A stretch of 64,000 nt of DNA. Origin: Phytopseudomonas seleniipraecipitans. Lineage in GTDB: Bacteria > Pseudomonadota > Gammaproteobacteria > Pseudomonadales > Pseudomonadaceae. The DNA is taken from the NCBI RefSeq assembly GCF_900102335.1, contig NZ_FNBM01000001.1, positions 496,001 to 560,000 on the forward strand, in the 5' to 3' direction. Shown piece by piece: positions 37,790 to 48,352 of this stretch. Below the pieces are notes generated by a model. The model did not search any database. It was not told the DNA's origin and was given only the letters and a program-made list of their open reading frames with translations. Made by a program: the position numbers and the translations under genes. The first letter of the stretch is position 1, and every line of letters begins with the position of its first letter.

Positions 37790-38743
37790 TTAATCTTCGC
37801 CAGGGTCGGCAACCAATCGGCCAGCATCGTCAATTAGTGCCTTGAGAAATGCCGCCTGCAGCTCAGGATCGTTGCGGGTCAGCTCGATCAGGCTCTGCTC
37901 GAGCTCACTGGCTTCCTCCTCCAGGCCCAACTCCGACAGGCGCTTGACGCGATGCACCCATTGCTCGACTTCCGCGCCTTCCAGGTCGTCGTAGATCAGG
38001 TCATGAGCTTCACGCAACTTGCCACGCAGCGTGCGGCTGACCGCGAGGGTGGCTTCGCTGCTGGTCGAGTCCTGGTCGTCGGCAACTGTCAGCAGCAGTG
38101 TGCCGACGCGGGCTATATCCTGATCGGCGAACGGCCCGTCAAGCAGGTTCAGGTGCAACACCCCGTTGCGATCGGTGAGTAGCTCGTGGGTTTGCTCGCC
38201 AGCTTTGACCAGTACCGGCCGTTCGGCCCAGGGCAGGCTGGAGTATTCAGTGCGAGTATCCAGGCGCTTCTCGTCGATAGCAGCAAGGTTCTGCTGCGAG
38301 CGACCATTGGATTCGACGTTCATGAACGGGTTGATGCCCGCCACACCGTAGCTGATCCAGTCCTTGGTGGCTGTGTCGGGGAGTCGCCCCAGCGCTACGA
38401 CGTTGAGCACGTTGGCACCAACGCCACCGACAATGGCCACTGCGCCCAGCGGCACTTCGTAAAGCTCGCGCCATGGCTGGTAGGGCGTGTAGCGGTCGTA
38501 ATGACGCGTGACCTCGAAGGGTGTCACCTCGAAGACCTTCTGCTCGTGCACGCGGACACGACGCTGCGGCAGCTCCAGTATCTGCAGCTGCCCCACGTCG
38601 ATCTGCAGGCTATGGCTCAACAGTTTGCGCTCGATGCGCTCCTCATGCTCACTGCGCTGTGGCAAATGATTGGCACAGCCTGTGAGGAAGAGGGCGCCAC
38701 AGGTGGTGGCGCCGACGAGGCGTAAGGTGCTTCGCTTGAACAT
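37790..38743 (-). CDS. Hypothetical lipoprotein, 317 residues
   Basis: 317 residues with a lipoprotein signal (lipobox LTGC, Cys at about 23). The rest is soluble, with a hydrophobic stretch near 100-120 (LGAVAIVGGVGANVLNVVALG) that may be a second membrane contact. The C-terminal 80 residues are acidic and helical (LSELGLEEEASELEQSLIEL). Located behind proS as in P. aeruginosa. No function recognised. Confidence 0.8.
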   Translation of the reverse strand: MFKRSTLRLVGATTCGALFLTGCANHLPQRSEHEERIERKLLSHSLQIDVGQLQILELPQRRVRVHEQKVFEVTPFEVTRHYDRYTPYQPWRELYEVPLGAVAIVGGVGANVLNVVALGRLPDTATKDWISYGVAGINPFMNVESNGRSQQNLAAIDEKRLDTRTEYSSLPWAERPVLVKAGEQTHELLTDRNGVLHLNLLDGPFADQDIARVGTLLLTVADDQDSTSSEATLAVSRTLRGKLREAHDLIYDDLEGAEVEQWVHRVKRLSELGLEEEASELEQSLIELTRNDPELQAAFLKALIDDAGRLVADPGED

Positions 38744-38760
38744 GACGGCTCTTTGGCGGG

Positions 38761-40476
38761 TCAGCGGCGGATACGGTTCTGGATGAACGACAGGACATCG
38801 GCAACCGCAATCGGCTGAGCCTCGGTTTCCACGCGGCTCTTGTACTCCAGATTGCCTTCGGCGAGGCCGCGGTCGCTGACCACGATGCGATGCGGGATGC
38901 CGATCAGTTCCATGTCTGCGAATTTGATGCCCGGACTGGTCTTTTTGTCACGGTCATCGAGCAGTACTTCAAAGCCGGCCGCGGTCAACTCTGCATACAG
39001 CTTGTCGGTCGCCTCACGCACTGCGTCGGTTTCGTAGCGCAGCGGTACCAGAGCAATCTGGAAGGGCGCCAGGGTGTCGTTCCAGATGATGCCGCGCTCG
39101 TCAGAATTCTGCTCGATAGCTGCAGCTACCACGCGGGAAACGCCGATGCCGTAGCAACCCATGCTCAAGGTCACAGGCTTGCCGTTCTCGCCCAGCACCT
39201 GGCAGTTCATTGATTCGCTGTATTTGCTGCCCAGCTGGAAGATATGCCCGACTTCGATGCCACGCTTGATCTCCAGGGTGCCCAGGCCATCCGGGCTTGG
39301 ATCACCGGCCACGACGTTGCGCAGGTCGGCAACAGTCGGCACCGGCAGGTCGCGTTCCCAGTTGACGCCGAAATAGTGCTTGTCGTCGAGGTTGGCACCG
39401 ATGGCGAAGTCGCTCATCAATTCGACAGAGCGATCGATGATGATCGGCAGCGGCAGGTTCAGCGGGCCCAGAGAGCCCGCGCCCGCGCCGATCGCATCGC
39501 GCAGTTCAGCGTCGGAAGCCATTACCAGCGGGTTGGCAACGCCCGGCTGATTGGCAGCCTTGATTTCGTTCAGTTCGTGGTCGCCACGGATGATCAGGGC
39601 GATCAGCTTGCCTTCTTCTTCGGCATGCACGATCAGCGTCTTGATGGTGCGCTCGATCGGCAGATCGAAGCCATCGACCAGTTGCTGGATGGTTTTCGCG
39701 TTGGGCGTATCGACCAGGCGCAACTCTTCGGCGGCAGCCGGGCGGGTGGATTCACGGGGAATCGCTTCGGCCTTCTCGATATTGGCTGCGTAGTCAGAAA
39801 CGTTGCTGAACACGATGTCGTCTTCGCCAGATTCGGCGAGTACGTGGAATTCATGGGAGCCCGCACCACCGATCGAGCCGTTGTCGGCTTCGACAGGGCG
39901 GAAGTTCAAGCCCAGGCGGCTGAAGATATTGCAGTAAGCCTGATGCATGCGGTCATAGGTCTGCTGCAGAGAGGCTTGGTCAGCATGGAAGGAGTAGGCA
40001 TCCTTCATGATGAACTCGCGACCGCGCATCAAGCCGAAGCGCGGGCGGATTTCATCGCGAAATTTGGTCTGAATCTGGTACAGGTTCAGCGGCAGCTGTT
40101 TATAGCTGTTCAGCTCGTTGCGGGCCAGATCGGTGATGACTTCTTCGTGGGTCGGGCCCACGCAGAACTCACGGTCATGGCGATCCTTGACACGCAGCAG
40201 CTCGGGGCCGTACTGCACCCAGCGCCCGGACTCCTGCCACAACTCGGCGGGTTGAATCGCGGGCATCAGCACTTCCAGAGCGCCGGCTGCATCCATTTCT
40301 TCACGCACGATCTTCTCGACCTTGCGCAGGGTACGCAGGCCCATCGGCAACCAGGTGTAAAGGCCGGAGGCGAGCTTGCGGATCATCCCCGCGCGCAGCA
40401 TCAACTGATGGCTGATGACGACAGCATCGGAAGGCGTTTCTTTGAGGGTCGAAAGCAGGAACTGACTGGTACGCAT
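38761..40476 (-). CDS. proS: Prolyl-tRNA synthetase
   Basis: 571 residues, the bacterial (ProS type 1) form. The catalytic motifs 2 and 3 ([39 protein letters not shown]) frame a YbaK-type editing insertion (about 225-405) with [10 protein letters not shown]. The C-terminal anticodon-binding domain ends in the DRKT-like [24 protein letters not shown]. The start at 40476 ([13 protein letters not shown]) matches the family. Confidence 0.96.
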   Translation of the reverse strand: MRTSQFLLSTLKETPSDAVVISHQLMLRAGMIRKLASGLYTWLPMGLRTLRKVEKIVREEMDAAGALEVLMPAIQPAELWQESGRWVQYGPELLRVKDRHDREFCVGPTHEEVITDLARNELNSYKQLPLNLYQIQTKFRDEIRPRFGLMRGREFIMKDAYSFHADQASLQQTYDRMHQAYCNIFSRLGLNFRPVEADNGSIGGAGSHEFHVLAESGEDDIVFSNVSDYAANIEKAEAIPRESTRPAAAEELRLVDTPNAKTIQQLVDGFDLPIERTIKTLIVHAEEEGKLIALIIRGDHELNEIKAANQPGVANPLVMASDAELRDAIGAGAGSLGPLNLPLPIIIDRSVELMSDFAIGANLDDKHYFGVNWERDLPVPTVADLRNVVAGDPSPDGLGTLEIKRGIEVGHIFQLGSKYSESMNCQVLGENGKPVTLSMGCYGIGVSRVVAAAIEQNSDERGIIWNDTLAPFQIALVPLRYETDAVREATDKLYAELTAAGFEVLLDDRDKKTSPGIKFADMELIGIPHRIVVSDRGLAEGNLEYKSRVETEAQPIAVADVLSFIQNRIRR

Positions 40477-40695
40477 GATGGGCCGTTCTGTCGGTTGCAA
40501 AGGAGTTTTATAGCCGAGCATTGTACGGCTAGAGCACTGGTGCGTATAGGACGCAGAGTAGAGGGGCTTGCTGGCTCCGGCGAACGCTCCAGGTCCGTAG
40601 TTGGTGAGCTGCCTGGCGTGGGTGTCACAAGGGAGCTTCACAGAGTGCGCATTACCAGTGGCATCATCAGGGCAGGCTCGTTTTTTGCCGCCAAT

Positions 40696-40722
40696 AAAAA
40701 ACCCGGCCGAAGCCGGGTTTTC
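40696..40722 (-). terminator. Terminator of the OprD-family porin
   Basis: On the minus strand AAACCCGGC-TTC-GGCCGGGTTT is followed by TTTATT. It lies about 27 bp after the porin stop. Confidence 0.85.
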
Positions 40723-40748
40723 TGAGCTGTTATCAGGCTTACGCGAGA

Positions 40749-42044
40749 TTACAGAACGCTGAGCGGGTAGTTGACGTAGAAGCGAACTTCGTTGGTGTCG
40801 GTACCAACTTCCGAGTTGGCGCGCAGAAGCGAGCTGCGAAGACGGAAGGACAAATCCTTGGCTGCACCGCTCTGAACGGTATAGGCCACCTGGTTGAAGA
40901 ATTCGTGCTCTTTGCCATTGGTGGCGGAAATTACGCCCTCGTCATCACGAGACGTGATGTTGTCGGCCCAGATGTAGGCAGTTTTGAAAGCCAGGCCCGG
41001 AACACCGTACGATGCGAAGTTGATGTCGTAGCTGGCCTGCCAGGAGCGCTCGTCTTCTTGGTTGAAGTCGGACAGGAAACTATTGGCTACGAAGATCGAA
41101 CCGCCACCGTCGCCGTAGCCGTAATCGAAGCCACGGTCACCGGTGTTTCGCTGATGAGCAATCGTGAAGGCGTGTGCGCCAAGGCTGTACTTGGCTGCCA
41201 GGCTCCAAATGGTGTTGTCGCCGCCACCTACTAGCTTGTCGCTGCTACTGCGGAACTGGTTGTCGTAGTCGCTCTTGTAAATATTGAAGTCAAAGCTTAG
41301 AGCTTGTTCTTCGGTGAGCGGCAGGTTGTAGTTCAGGTTCGCGTATTTGCGCTTGTAGGAGTCTTCCAGGTCGCTGTAATACAGTGCAGCGCTGAAGTCT
41401 TCGGTAAAGGCATAGGAACCGCCGGCTACGTTGATAGACTTCAAGCCAGCGCTATCGCGACCAGACTGGCGCATGGCATTTTGAGCAGTGAAGCGACCTG
41501 CGTTCAGTTCGAGACCTTCGATCTCGGTGCTGGTGATCATGGTGCCTTCGAAGGTTTCCGGCAGCAGACGACCGTCATCGTAAGCCAGAACTGGCAAAGC
41601 AGGCATTTGCGAACCGTAGGTCACTACGGTGTTGGAGAAACGGGCCTTGACCGCAGCATTGGCGATGGTCAGGTCTTTACCTTCGTTCTCTGGGAGCATA
41701 TTAACGCCGCGACGGCCGCTGCCAGTGTCCAGTTGGAACAGGGTGCCAGCATAAGCGTTTACGCCGAAACCAACGGTACCCTGAGTGAAGCCCGATTCGA
41801 ACACGGCACGAGCGCTGGCGCCCCATTCCTCGGCATAGCCACTTTTGAAACCGCTACCATCAGCTTTAGCGTTAAAGCCAGCGCCATTACGAGCATCACG
41901 GTTGTAGTACATGCTGCGCGCAAGGAGCGACAGGCTGCTGTCTTCGACGAAACCCTTGGATTCGGACTGGTCCGAAGCCACTGCCATCTGAGAGGTACCC
42001 GCGGCTACTGCCAGGGCCATTACGCTCCACTTCATCACTCGCAT
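40749..42044 (-). CDS. oprD: OprD-family outer-membrane porin
   Basis: 431 residues with a signal peptide (cleaved near residue 23, after AVA) and an 18-strand barrel pattern: [16 protein letters not shown] at the N-terminus, SRD-type repeats, and C-terminal [10 protein letters not shown]. OprD porins take up basic amino acids, small peptides or carboxylic acids; in P. aeruginosa OprD also admits carbapenems and sits at this locus behind proS. Substrate here not certain, since Pseudomonas species carry many paralogues. AAGGAG eight bases before the ATG at 42044. Confidence 0.9.
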   Translation of the reverse strand: MRVMKWSVMALAVAAGTSQMAVASDQSESKGFVEDSSLSLLARSMYYNRDARNGAGFNAKADGSGFKSGYAEEWGASARAVFESGFTQGTVGFGVNAYAGTLFQLDTGSGRRGVNMLPENEGKDLTIANAAVKARFSNTVVTYGSQMPALPVLAYDDGRLLPETFEGTMITSTEIEGLELNAGRFTAQNAMRQSGRDSAGLKSINVAGGSYAFTEDFSAALYYSDLEDSYKRKYANLNYNLPLTEEQALSFDFNIYKSDYDNQFRSSSDKLVGGGDNTIWSLAAKYSLGAHAFTIAHQRNTGDRGFDYGYGDGGGSIFVANSFLSDFNQEDERSWQASYDINFASYGVPGLAFKTAYIWADNITSRDDEGVISATNGKEHEFFNQVAYTVQSGAAKDLSFRLRSSLLRANSEVGTDTNEVRFYVNYPLSVL

Positions 42045-42715
42045 CGTGATTGCTCCTTTGGTTTTAGAAGAGTACTTCCGCTGCTCAATTGGTTGTTATG
42101 GCGAGCAGCTCTATTTCTTTTTATGTCGGTTGGAACTTATAGCACGATGAGGTTTCTTGGCGATAGTTTCGATCTATCCACTTGTCGCTGTGCCCCGTAT
42201 TGTCGCAACCAGGCTACAACGCGTCGCTATTTTCCAAGTTGCCGTACGTGCGCGTCCTGCCGGCCACTATTTTAGCCCTCGATCAGCTTCGAATGCGTTA
42301 CCGCATGGGCCTGATTTAGAGCGCTGCGAGCTTCAAAGCAAAAGTCATGCTCAAAGTCCCGAAAACCTGAAAAAAAGTGGATTTATAGGTGCTCGACAGC
42401 TGAAGCTGGCGATGAAAATACACAAGTTCGACATTAATTTTCCCAGCACGTCTGACTGTTAGCTTCCTCATAAATAGGGAGGGTTCATAGTTCACTCGAT
42501 GCATGAAACTAATTATCATTCCTCGCCTTCGGCTGGGGCACCATTATTACTTCGCGAAACAAAATGGTGCATTGGTACGGGGTGTTACTCCCGATAGCGC
42601 GCATTTTTGGTGCGGGCGGGCGATTTAATTTTTTTGTCCGTCCTCGGTATGCTGCAGTCTGTTCCGAGACGCCCAACTTTCTCGGCGTCCCCTTTTACGT
42701 TAAGTGGTGAAGTAG
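42045..42715. other. 671-bp intergenic region, AT-richer than its surroundings
   Basis: No convincing gene: the open frames inside lack ribosome binding sites and Pseudomonas codon bias. The stretch 42340-42640 is clearly AT-richer than the rest of the window. It holds the divergent promoters of the porin and the HIT gene, an 8-bp inverted repeat at 42538-42570, and GACGCC/GGCGTC at 42668-42690. An unannotated small RNA is possible. Confidence 0.6.
42538..42570. promoter_or_regulatory. Inverted repeat GCACCATT / AATGGTGC
   Basis: A perfect 8-bp inverted repeat with 17 bases between the arms, 146 bp upstream of the HIT gene and about 490 bp upstream of the porin. It could be an operator or an RNA hairpin; no T run follows, so not a terminator. 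Confidence 0.4.
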
Positions 42716-43141
42716 ATGTTTGATCTGGATCCTCGCCTGCAGCAAGACACCCTTTTGCTGGGAGATTTTCCCCTGAGCCGGCTGTTGCTGAGCAACGACT
42801 CGCGTTACCCGTGGTTCATCCTGGTACCGCGACGCGAAGAGGTCAGTGAGGTGTTTCAGCTTGGTGCCGAAGATCAGCGTGCCTTGTGGGCGGAAACTGC
42901 TTTGCTGGCTGAAGTGCTGAAGGACGCCTTCAACGCTGACAAGATCAATATCGCGACTTTGGGCAATGTGGTTAGCCAGCTGCATATGCATGTGATCGTG
43001 CGTTATCGGGACGACGATGCCTGGCCAGCCCCGGTATGGGGGCGCCATCCGGCCAAGCCGTACGAGCCCGATCAACTGGCGGCACTGAGGGATCGGTTGA
43101 AGTCGGTGATGCCCGAGCAATTCCAATTCGGGGGTCTATAA
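42716..43141 (+). CDS. HIT domain protein
   Basis: 141 residues. The histidine triad is in VSQLHMHVIVRY: the first His of the HxHxH pattern is Gln, the catalytic central and last His are present. HIT proteins hydrolyse nucleotide phosphoramidates or adenylated compounds; the substrate is unknown. slyX starts directly after its stop, so they form an operon. In P. aeruginosa the same pair (PA0959-PA0960) lies behind oprD. Confidence 0.88.
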   Translation: MFDLDPRLQQDTLLLGDFPLSRLLLSNDSRYPWFILVPRREEVSEVFQLGAEDQRALWAETALLAEVLKDAFNADKINIATLGNVVSQLHMHVIVRYRDDDAWPAPVWGRHPAKPYEPDQLAALRDRLKSVMPEQFQFGGL

Positions 43142-43348
43142 ATGAATGGTCTCGAAGAGCGAATTGTCGAGCTTGAGAGTCGCCAGGCTTTTCAGGACGA
43201 CACCATCCAGTCGCTCAACGATGCTCTTATAGGGCAGCAAAAGCTTATCGAACGGTTGCAGCGGCAAGTGCAGGCGTTAGCCAAGCGGCAGGATGAAGCC
43301 AGTCAGTTCGGTATCGCTCAGGATGATGCGCCGCCGCCTCACTACTGA
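43142..43348 (+). CDS. slyX: SlyX family protein
   Basis: 68 residues. An N-terminal coiled coil ([19 protein letters not shown], then [15 protein letters not shown]) and the C-terminal PPPHY that marks SlyX. Function unknown. It follows the HIT gene without spacer. Confidence 0.92.
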   Translation: MNGLEERIVELESRQAFQDDTIQSLNDALIGQQKLIERLQRQVQALAKRQDEASQFGIAQDDAPPPHY

Positions 43349-43365
43349 TTTTCGGCTGCAAAACG

Positions 43366-43393
43366 AAAAAGCCCGCATCGCTGCGGGCTTTTT
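43366..43393. terminator. Bidirectional terminator slyX / cold-shock gene
   Basis: A perfect stem AAAAAGCCCGCA/TGCGGGCTTTTT between two convergent genes, with T5 on both strands. Confidence 0.9.
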
Positions 43394-43405
43394 GTCGTGC
43401 AATGC

Positions 43406-44008
43406 TCAGCGTCGGGTTGGTAACGCTGCAATCACGTCTTCGGCTTGCAGGCCCTTGTCACGCTGCATTACCGAAAACTCCACGCGTTGCCCTTCGACCA
43501 ACACGCGATGGCCTTCACCGCGGATGGCACGGAAGTGCACGAAGATATCCTCGCCCACGTCGCGGGAAATGAAGCCAAAACCCTTGGACGTGTTGAACCA
43601 CTTGACCGTACCGGTCTCGCGATCACCTAGATCCTGCGGCACGGATGCTTTCTTGGTATCGAAACGCAGGTTGGTGGCCAGATGCAGGGCAACGGCGGCG
43701 GCCACGGTCATCAGGCTGAACAGCAAGGCGGGTTGCTCGGCAATCAGTGGCAGCGGTGCGAGCAGAATCAGTGCTTGCAGCAGCGTGCCGAGAATCAGCA
43801 ATGCACACACCAGGTTTTGCAGTTGTTGACGCAGGTTGTTGTGCCAGAGCGGGAACTGAGTGGCCAGGAGAAGATTGAGGCAGCCGAAGAGAGCCAGGCA
43901 CAGCGCATCCGGGTGTTGCAGGAACGGCTGGGCATCATCGCTCAGGCTGGGTATGGCAGATAACAGCAGGGCGCTAAGCCCTACCAGCAGGTGGACAATT
44001 TTCAACAT
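43406..44008 (-). CDS. Membrane protein with C-terminal cold-shock domain
   Basis: 200 residues. The first 125 residues have four hydrophobic segments (about 1-20, 35-52, 63-83, 88-110). After a short linker, a complete cold-shock domain (about 132-195) follows, with [15 protein letters not shown] (RNP1) and DIFVHF (RNP2). It should place a nucleic-acid binding domain at the inner face of the membrane. The start at 44008 gives [10 protein letters not shown]; the open frame upstream to 44140 has no support. A homologue lies at the same place in P. aeruginosa (PA0961). Confidence 0.85.
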   Translation of the reverse strand: MLKIVHLLVGLSALLLSAIPSLSDDAQPFLQHPDALCLALFGCLNLLLATQFPLWHNNLRQQLQNLVCALLILGTLLQALILLAPLPLIAEQPALLFSLMTVAAAVALHLATNLRFDTKKASVPQDLGDRETGTVKWFNTSKGFGFISRDVGEDIFVHFRAIRGEGHRVLVEGQRVEFSVMQRDKGLQAEDVIAALPTRR

Positions 44009-44222
44009 GTTAAACGCACTCACTTGATAAAGGATCACCAGGAAGAGCTGGCTCCACACGATTTGCCGTGAGGTAAGGGCGATGGAATATACGAGAGGGG
44101 CCAGCCTATGCGCCTGCCCGAGAACTCGGGACGACGGCACGGGGCGTATTTAACAGCAAAGGAGGGGGCTTCTCAAATCAAGGTGCGCACTGTGGCGAAC
44201 ATCCAACAGGCGCATGCGGCTG

Positions 44223-44248
44223 CAACGGCTGTCGGGCGGCAGCCGTTG
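44223..44248. other. Hairpin downstream of the Dps gene
   Basis: A 9-bp perfect inverted repeat CAACGGCTG/CAGCCGTTG, 13 bp behind the Dps stop. There is no T run, so intrinsic termination is uncertain; it may stabilise the mRNA 3' end. Confidence 0.45.
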
Positions 44249-44260
44249 CGCGCGTCCAGC

Positions 44261-44731
44261 TTAGGACGCCAGCAGGCTGCGCAGCATCCATGCGGTTTTT
44301 TCGTGAACCTGCATGCGCTGCGTCAGCAGATCGGCGGTCGGCTCATCACTGACCTTGTCCAGCAGCGGGAAGATGCCACGTGCAGTGCGCACTACGGCTT
44401 CCTGGCCCTGAACCAGCAGCTTGATCATTTCATCGGCGCTGGGAATGCCTTCTTCTTCCTTGATGGAGGAGAGGTTGGCATAGGCCGCGTAAGTGCCAGG
44501 AGCCGGGAAGCCCAGGGCGCGAATGCGCTCGGCGATCTGATCGACTGCTAGCGCCAGCTCGGTGTACTGACCTTCGAACATCAGGTGTAGGGTGTTGAAC
44601 ATTGGCCCAGTCACGTTCCAGTGGAAGTTATGGGTCTTCAAGTACAGGGTGTAGGTGTCGGCCAGCAGGCGCGACAGGCCTTCGGCAATGGAGGCACGAT
44701 CCTGTTCGGCGATTCCGATGTTGATTTCCAT
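44261..44731 (-). CDS. dps: Dps family DNA-binding ferritin
   Basis: 156 residues. Ferroxidase-site residues are in [13 protein letters not shown] (His) and [20 protein letters not shown] (Asp, Glu). The N-terminus is short, without the Lys-rich DNA-binding tail of E. coli Dps. It forms dodecamers that oxidise and store iron and protect DNA from peroxide. CAGGAG lies before the ATG at 44731. Upstream -10/-35 boxes are not obvious. Confidence 0.92.
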   Translation of the reverse strand: MEINIGIAEQDRASIAEGLSRLLADTYTLYLKTHNFHWNVTGPMFNTLHLMFEGQYTELALAVDQIAERIRALGFPAPGTYAAYANLSSIKEEEGIPSADEMIKLLVQGQEAVVRTARGIFPLLDKVSDEPTADLLTQRMQVHEKTAWMLRSLLAS

Positions 44732-45035
44732 GGATTTTTCTCCTGTTGGTGGTGAGGGCGTGTGGCCCAGCAGATGGGCAGAGCCTATCACGGTGGCTGA
44801 GAGTGGCTGCGTGCTTTGTATCAATCATTGCGATCACTGAAAACTATGGGTAGCGACCGGCGATGACTTGCTCGGCTGCGCAGTGTTGCTTAACCATATA
44901 TAATCGCCTGCTTTGCTGCAGCGGCTGATCGTCTCGCTTGTTCGGGTAAATCCCGGCAATGCCATTGCTGGATCGGACGAAAGACGCTGGCTCGCGGTTC
45001 AATGAATTTCAGACTCAAGAGAAGCGATTACCACC
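44732..45035. other. Divergent intergenic region dps / aspS
   Basis: 304 bp without a gene. A TATAAT -10 box at 44899-44904 reads toward aspS, 132 bp before its start; no good -35 box lies 16-18 bp upstream. I find no conserved RNA motif in the remaining leader. Confidence 0.55.
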
Positions 45036-46811
45036 ATGATGCGCAGCCACTATTGCGGCCAGTTGAACGAAAGCCTGGACGGCCAGGAAATCACTCTTTG
45101 CGGATGGGTGCACCGTCGTCGTGACCACGGTGGCGTGATTTTCCTCGACATCCGTGATCGCGAAGGCCTGGCCCAGGTTGTGTTCGATCCGGATCGTGCC
45201 GATACCTTCGCCAAGGCTGACCGTGTGCGCAGCGAGTACGTCGTCAAGATCACCGGCAAGGTGCGTCTTCGTCCTGAAGGCGCGCGCAACGCGAACATGG
45301 CATCGGGCGCCATCGAAGTGCTCGGCTATGAGTTGGAGGTGCTCAACGAAGCGGAAACCCCGCCGTTCCCGCTCAATGAATATTCCGATGTCGGCGAAGA
45401 AACCCGCTTGCGCTATCGCTTCATCGATCTGCGTCGCCCGGAAATGGCCGAAAAGCTCAAGCTGCGTTCGCGCATCACCAGCAGCATCCGCCGCTACCTG
45501 GACGACAACGGCTTCCTGGACGTGGAAACACCGATTCTCACCCGCGCCACGCCGGAAGGTGCGCGCGACTATCTGGTGCCTAGCCGCACGCACGCCGGCA
45601 GCTTCTTCGCGTTGCCACAGTCGCCGCAGCTGTTCAAGCAGCTGCTGATGGTTGCTGGTTTCGATCGTTACTACCAGATCGCCAAGTGCTTCCGCGACGA
45701 AGACCTGCGTGCCGACCGCCAGCCGGAATTCACCCAGATCGACATCGAAACCAGCTTCCTTGATGAAGCCGATATCATGCATCTCACCGAAACCATGATC
45801 CGCAACCTGTTCAAGGAAGTGCTGGGCGTCGAGTTCGCTGAGTTGCCGCACATGACTCTGGCCGAAGCCATGCGTCGTTTTGGTTCCGACAAGCCGGACC
45901 TGCGCATCCCGATGGAGCTGGTCGATGTTGCCGACCAACTCAAAGACGTCGACTTCAAGGTGTTCTCCGGCCCGGCCAACGACCCGAAAGGCCGTGTTGC
46001 CGCGCTGCGCGTTCCAGGCGGGGCAAGCATGCCGCGCAAGCAGATCGACGACTACACCAAGTTCGTCGGCAACTACGGCGCCAGGGGCCTGGCTTACATC
46101 AAGGTCAACGAGCGCGCCAAGGGCGTCGAGGGTCTGCAGTCGCCGATCGTCAAGAACATCGCCGAGCCGAACCTCAACACCATCCTTGATCGCGTTGGCG
46201 CGGTCGACGGCGATATCGTGTTCTTTGGGGCCGACAAGGCCAAGGTGGTTTGCGACGCACTGGGTGCACTGCGCATCAAGCTCGGCCATGACCTGAACCT
46301 GTTGACCGCCGAATGGGCGCCACTGTGGGTCGTCGACTTCCCGATGTTCGAAGAGAACGACGACGGCAGTCTGACCGCCATGCACCACCCGTTCACGTCG
46401 CCGAAGTGCTCGGCCGAAGAGCTGGAAGCCAATCCGGCCGCTGCGCTGTCTCGCGCCTATGATCTGGTGCTCAACGGCACCGAACTGGGTGGCGGCTCGA
46501 TCCGTATCCACGACAAGGGCATGCAGCAGACGGTCTTCCGCGTGTTGGGCATCAGCGAAGACGAGCAACAGGAAAAGTTCGGCTTCCTGCTCGACGCACT
46601 GAAATACGGCGCGCCACCTCACGGTGGTCTGGCCTTTGGTCTCGATCGTCTGGTGATGCTGATGACGGGGGCAAGTTCGATTCGTGAAGTGATCGCCTTC
46701 CCGAAAACTCAGAGTGCTGCCTGTGTCATGACTCAGGCGCCGGGTCTGGTGGATGCCAAGTCGCTGCGCGAACTGCACATTCGCCTGCGTGAGCAACCCA
46801 AGGCCGAATAA
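45036..46811 (+). CDS. aspS: Aspartyl-tRNA synthetase (probably non-discriminating)
   Basis: 591 residues of the bacterial type. An OB-fold anticodon domain ([22 protein letters not shown]), motif 2 [18 protein letters not shown], the GAD insertion domain (about 290-420), and motif 3 [15 protein letters not shown] are all present. Pseudomonas AspRS also charges tRNA-Asn, which GatCAB then amidates. Two ATG codons stand in tandem (MMRSHYCG); either may be used. Confidence 0.96.
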   Translation: MMRSHYCGQLNESLDGQEITLCGWVHRRRDHGGVIFLDIRDREGLAQVVFDPDRADTFAKADRVRSEYVVKITGKVRLRPEGARNANMASGAIEVLGYELEVLNEAETPPFPLNEYSDVGEETRLRYRFIDLRRPEMAEKLKLRSRITSSIRRYLDDNGFLDVETPILTRATPEGARDYLVPSRTHAGSFFALPQSPQLFKQLLMVAGFDRYYQIAKCFRDEDLRADRQPEFTQIDIETSFLDEADIMHLTETMIRNLFKEVLGVEFAELPHMTLAEAMRRFGSDKPDLRIPMELVDVADQLKDVDFKVFSGPANDPKGRVAALRVPGGASMPRKQIDDYTKFVGNYGARGLAYIKVNERAKGVEGLQSPIVKNIAEPNLNTILDRVGAVDGDIVFFGADKAKVVCDALGALRIKLGHDLNLLTAEWAPLWVVDFPMFEENDDGSLTAMHHPFTSPKCSAEELEANPAAALSRAYDLVLNGTELGGGSIRIHDKGMQQTVFRVLGISEDEQQEKFGFLLDALKYGAPPHGGLAFGLDRLVMLMTGASSIREVIAFPKTQSAACVMTQAPGLVDAKSLRELHIRLREQPKAE

Positions 46812-46821
46812 GCCGACCCCA

Positions 46822-46850
46822 AGAAGCCTGGTTTTCCAGGCTTCTTTCGT
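46822..46850 (+). terminator. Terminator of aspS
   Basis: Stem AGAAGCCTGG/CCAGGCTTCT with a TTTT loop, followed by TTCGTT. Confidence 0.85.
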
Positions 46851-46912
46851 TAAAGGGTGGAGAGGCTCGAATTCTCACACCTTGCACCCAAGCAGAAAAA
46901 TTGGAGTTGAAT

Positions 46913-47662
46913 ATGGCCGGTCATTCCAAATGGGCCAACATCAAGCACCGCAAGGGGCGCCAGGACGCCAAGCGCGGCAAGATCTTCACCAAGCTCATCC
47001 GTGAGCTGACTGTCGCTGCCAAGCACGGCGGCCCGATTCCGGCAGATAACCCGCGTCTGCGTCTGGCGGTCGACAAAGCGCTGACCAACAACATGTCGCG
47101 TGATGTGATTGATCGCGCCATTGCCCGCGGTGCCGGTAACAACGAAGCCGACAACGTCGTCGAGTTCAGCTACGAAGGTTACGCCCCGAGCGGCGTGGCG
47201 ATCATCGTCGAGGTGATGACCGACAACCGCAATCGTACCGCCGCCGAAGTCCGTCATGCGTTCACCAAGTGCGGCGGCAACCTCGGCACCGATGGCTCGG
47301 TAGCCTACATGTTCGAGCGTAAAGGCCAGATCAGCTTTGCATCCGGTACTGACGAAGATGCGCTGATGGAAGCAGCGTTGGAGGCTGGCGCCGACGACGT
47401 GGAAATGGGCGAGGAGGGCGCGGCATTGGTGTCGACCAGTTTCACCGAGTTCCATGCGGTGAACGAGGCCCTTGACGCTGCAGGGTTCAAGGGCGAAGAG
47501 GCAGAAATCGCAATGATCCCGTCGATCAGTGCGCCGATCACCGATCTGGAAACCGCCCAAAAGGTGTTCAAGCTGATCGATATGCTCGAAGACCTGGATG
47601 ACGTGCAGAACGTGTACCACAACGCCGAAGTGTCCGACGAGATCATGGAACAGCTTGGCTGA
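46913..47662 (+). CDS. yebC: YebC/PmpR family regulator
   Basis: 249 residues with the family start [25 protein letters not shown] and the motif [14 protein letters not shown]. Members bind DNA, and the P. aeruginosa homologue PmpR (PA0964) represses the PQS quorum-sensing regulator; the family has also been linked to translation of polyproline stretches. ATG at 46913 has GGAG eight bases upstream. Confidence 0.94.
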   Translation: MAGHSKWANIKHRKGRQDAKRGKIFTKLIRELTVAAKHGGPIPADNPRLRLAVDKALTNNMSRDVIDRAIARGAGNNEADNVVEFSYEGYAPSGVAIIVEVMTDNRNRTAAEVRHAFTKCGGNLGTDGSVAYMFERKGQISFASGTDEDALMEAALEAGADDVEMGEEGAALVSTSFTEFHAVNEALDAAGFKGEEAEIAMIPSISAPITDLETAQKVFKLIDMLEDLDDVQNVYHNAEVSDEIMEQLG

Positions 47663-47677
47663 GCCTGCTTTGTACAT

Positions 47678-47712
47678 AAGCCGGAAGTGCCTATGGGACT
47701 TCCGGCTTTTTA
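47678..47712 (+). terminator. Terminator of yebC
   Basis: Stem AAGCCGGAAGT/ACTTCCGGCTT with GCCTATGGG loop, then TTTTTAA. Confidence 0.9.
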
Positions 47713-47720
47713 ATGCCTGG

Positions 47721-47749
47721 GTGACGGCACTCTCGATGGCCCCTATACT
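47721..47749 (+). promoter_or_regulatory. Promoter of ruvCAB
   Basis: GTGACG, 17-bp spacer, TATACT, 55 bp before ruvC. I see no LexA box here, unlike upstream of dinB and unlike ruvAB of E. coli. Confidence 0.6.
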
Positions 47750-47803
47750 CGCGCACTGGATATGTAGACAGTATGGGCGTGCCGCTGTGCATGAGATAAG
47801 CAC

Positions 47804-48328
47804 ATGACATTGATTCTGGGCATCGACCCTGGCTCACGAATTACCGGCTACGGCGTGGTACGCGAAACGGGGCGTGGTTGTGAATATGTCGCTTCCGGCT
47901 GTATACGCACCGGCAACGGACCGTTACCTGAGCGCTTGCAGATCGTTTTCCGCGGTGTCAGTGAGGTAATCAGTACTTACGGGCCGGTGACCATGGGCAT
48001 CGAGCAGGTATTCATGGCGCGCAACGCGGACTCGGCGTTGAAGCTTGGGCAGGCGCGTGGTGCGGCTATAGTCGCCGGAGTGGAAAAAGGCCTGGATGTG
48101 TCCGAGTACACCGCGACTCAGGTCAAGCAGGCGATCGCCGGTACTGGCGGTGCGGACAAGCAGCAGGTGCAAATGATGGTGATGCACCTGCTCAAGCTAA
48201 TGCAGAAGCCGCAGATTGATGCCTCGGATGCCCTGGCTATAGCGATCTGCCACGCTCACCATCGACAGAGTCTGATTCCCCATGGGCTTGCGGGCGCTAA
48301 AAGGCGCGGCGGTCGTCTTCGTTTGTAG
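47804..48328 (+). CDS. ruvC: Holliday junction resolvase RuvC
   Basis: 174 residues. The catalytic acids are Asp7 in GIDPGS, Glu in GIEQVFM, and the C-terminal [15 protein letters not shown]. It cuts Holliday junctions together with RuvAB. First gene of ruvC-ruvA-ruvB; 24 bp to ruvA. Confidence 0.96.
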   Translation: MTLILGIDPGSRITGYGVVRETGRGCEYVASGCIRTGNGPLPERLQIVFRGVSEVISTYGPVTMGIEQVFMARNADSALKLGQARGAAIVAGVEKGLDVSEYTATQVKQAIAGTGGADKQQVQMMVMHLLKLMQKPQIDASDALAIAICHAHHRQSLIPHGLAGAKRRGGRLRL

Positions 48329-48352
48329 TTTTCTTATTGAAGGAATGCGCCG

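Noticed and set aside
42157..42519. Two short open frames in the AT-rich region between porin and HIT gene
   Set aside because: They overlap on opposite strands, lack ribosome binding sites and show no Pseudomonas codon bias.
45015..46796. 593-residue open frame opposite aspS
   Set aside because: It mirrors aspS almost end to end; aspS has all class II synthetase motifs.
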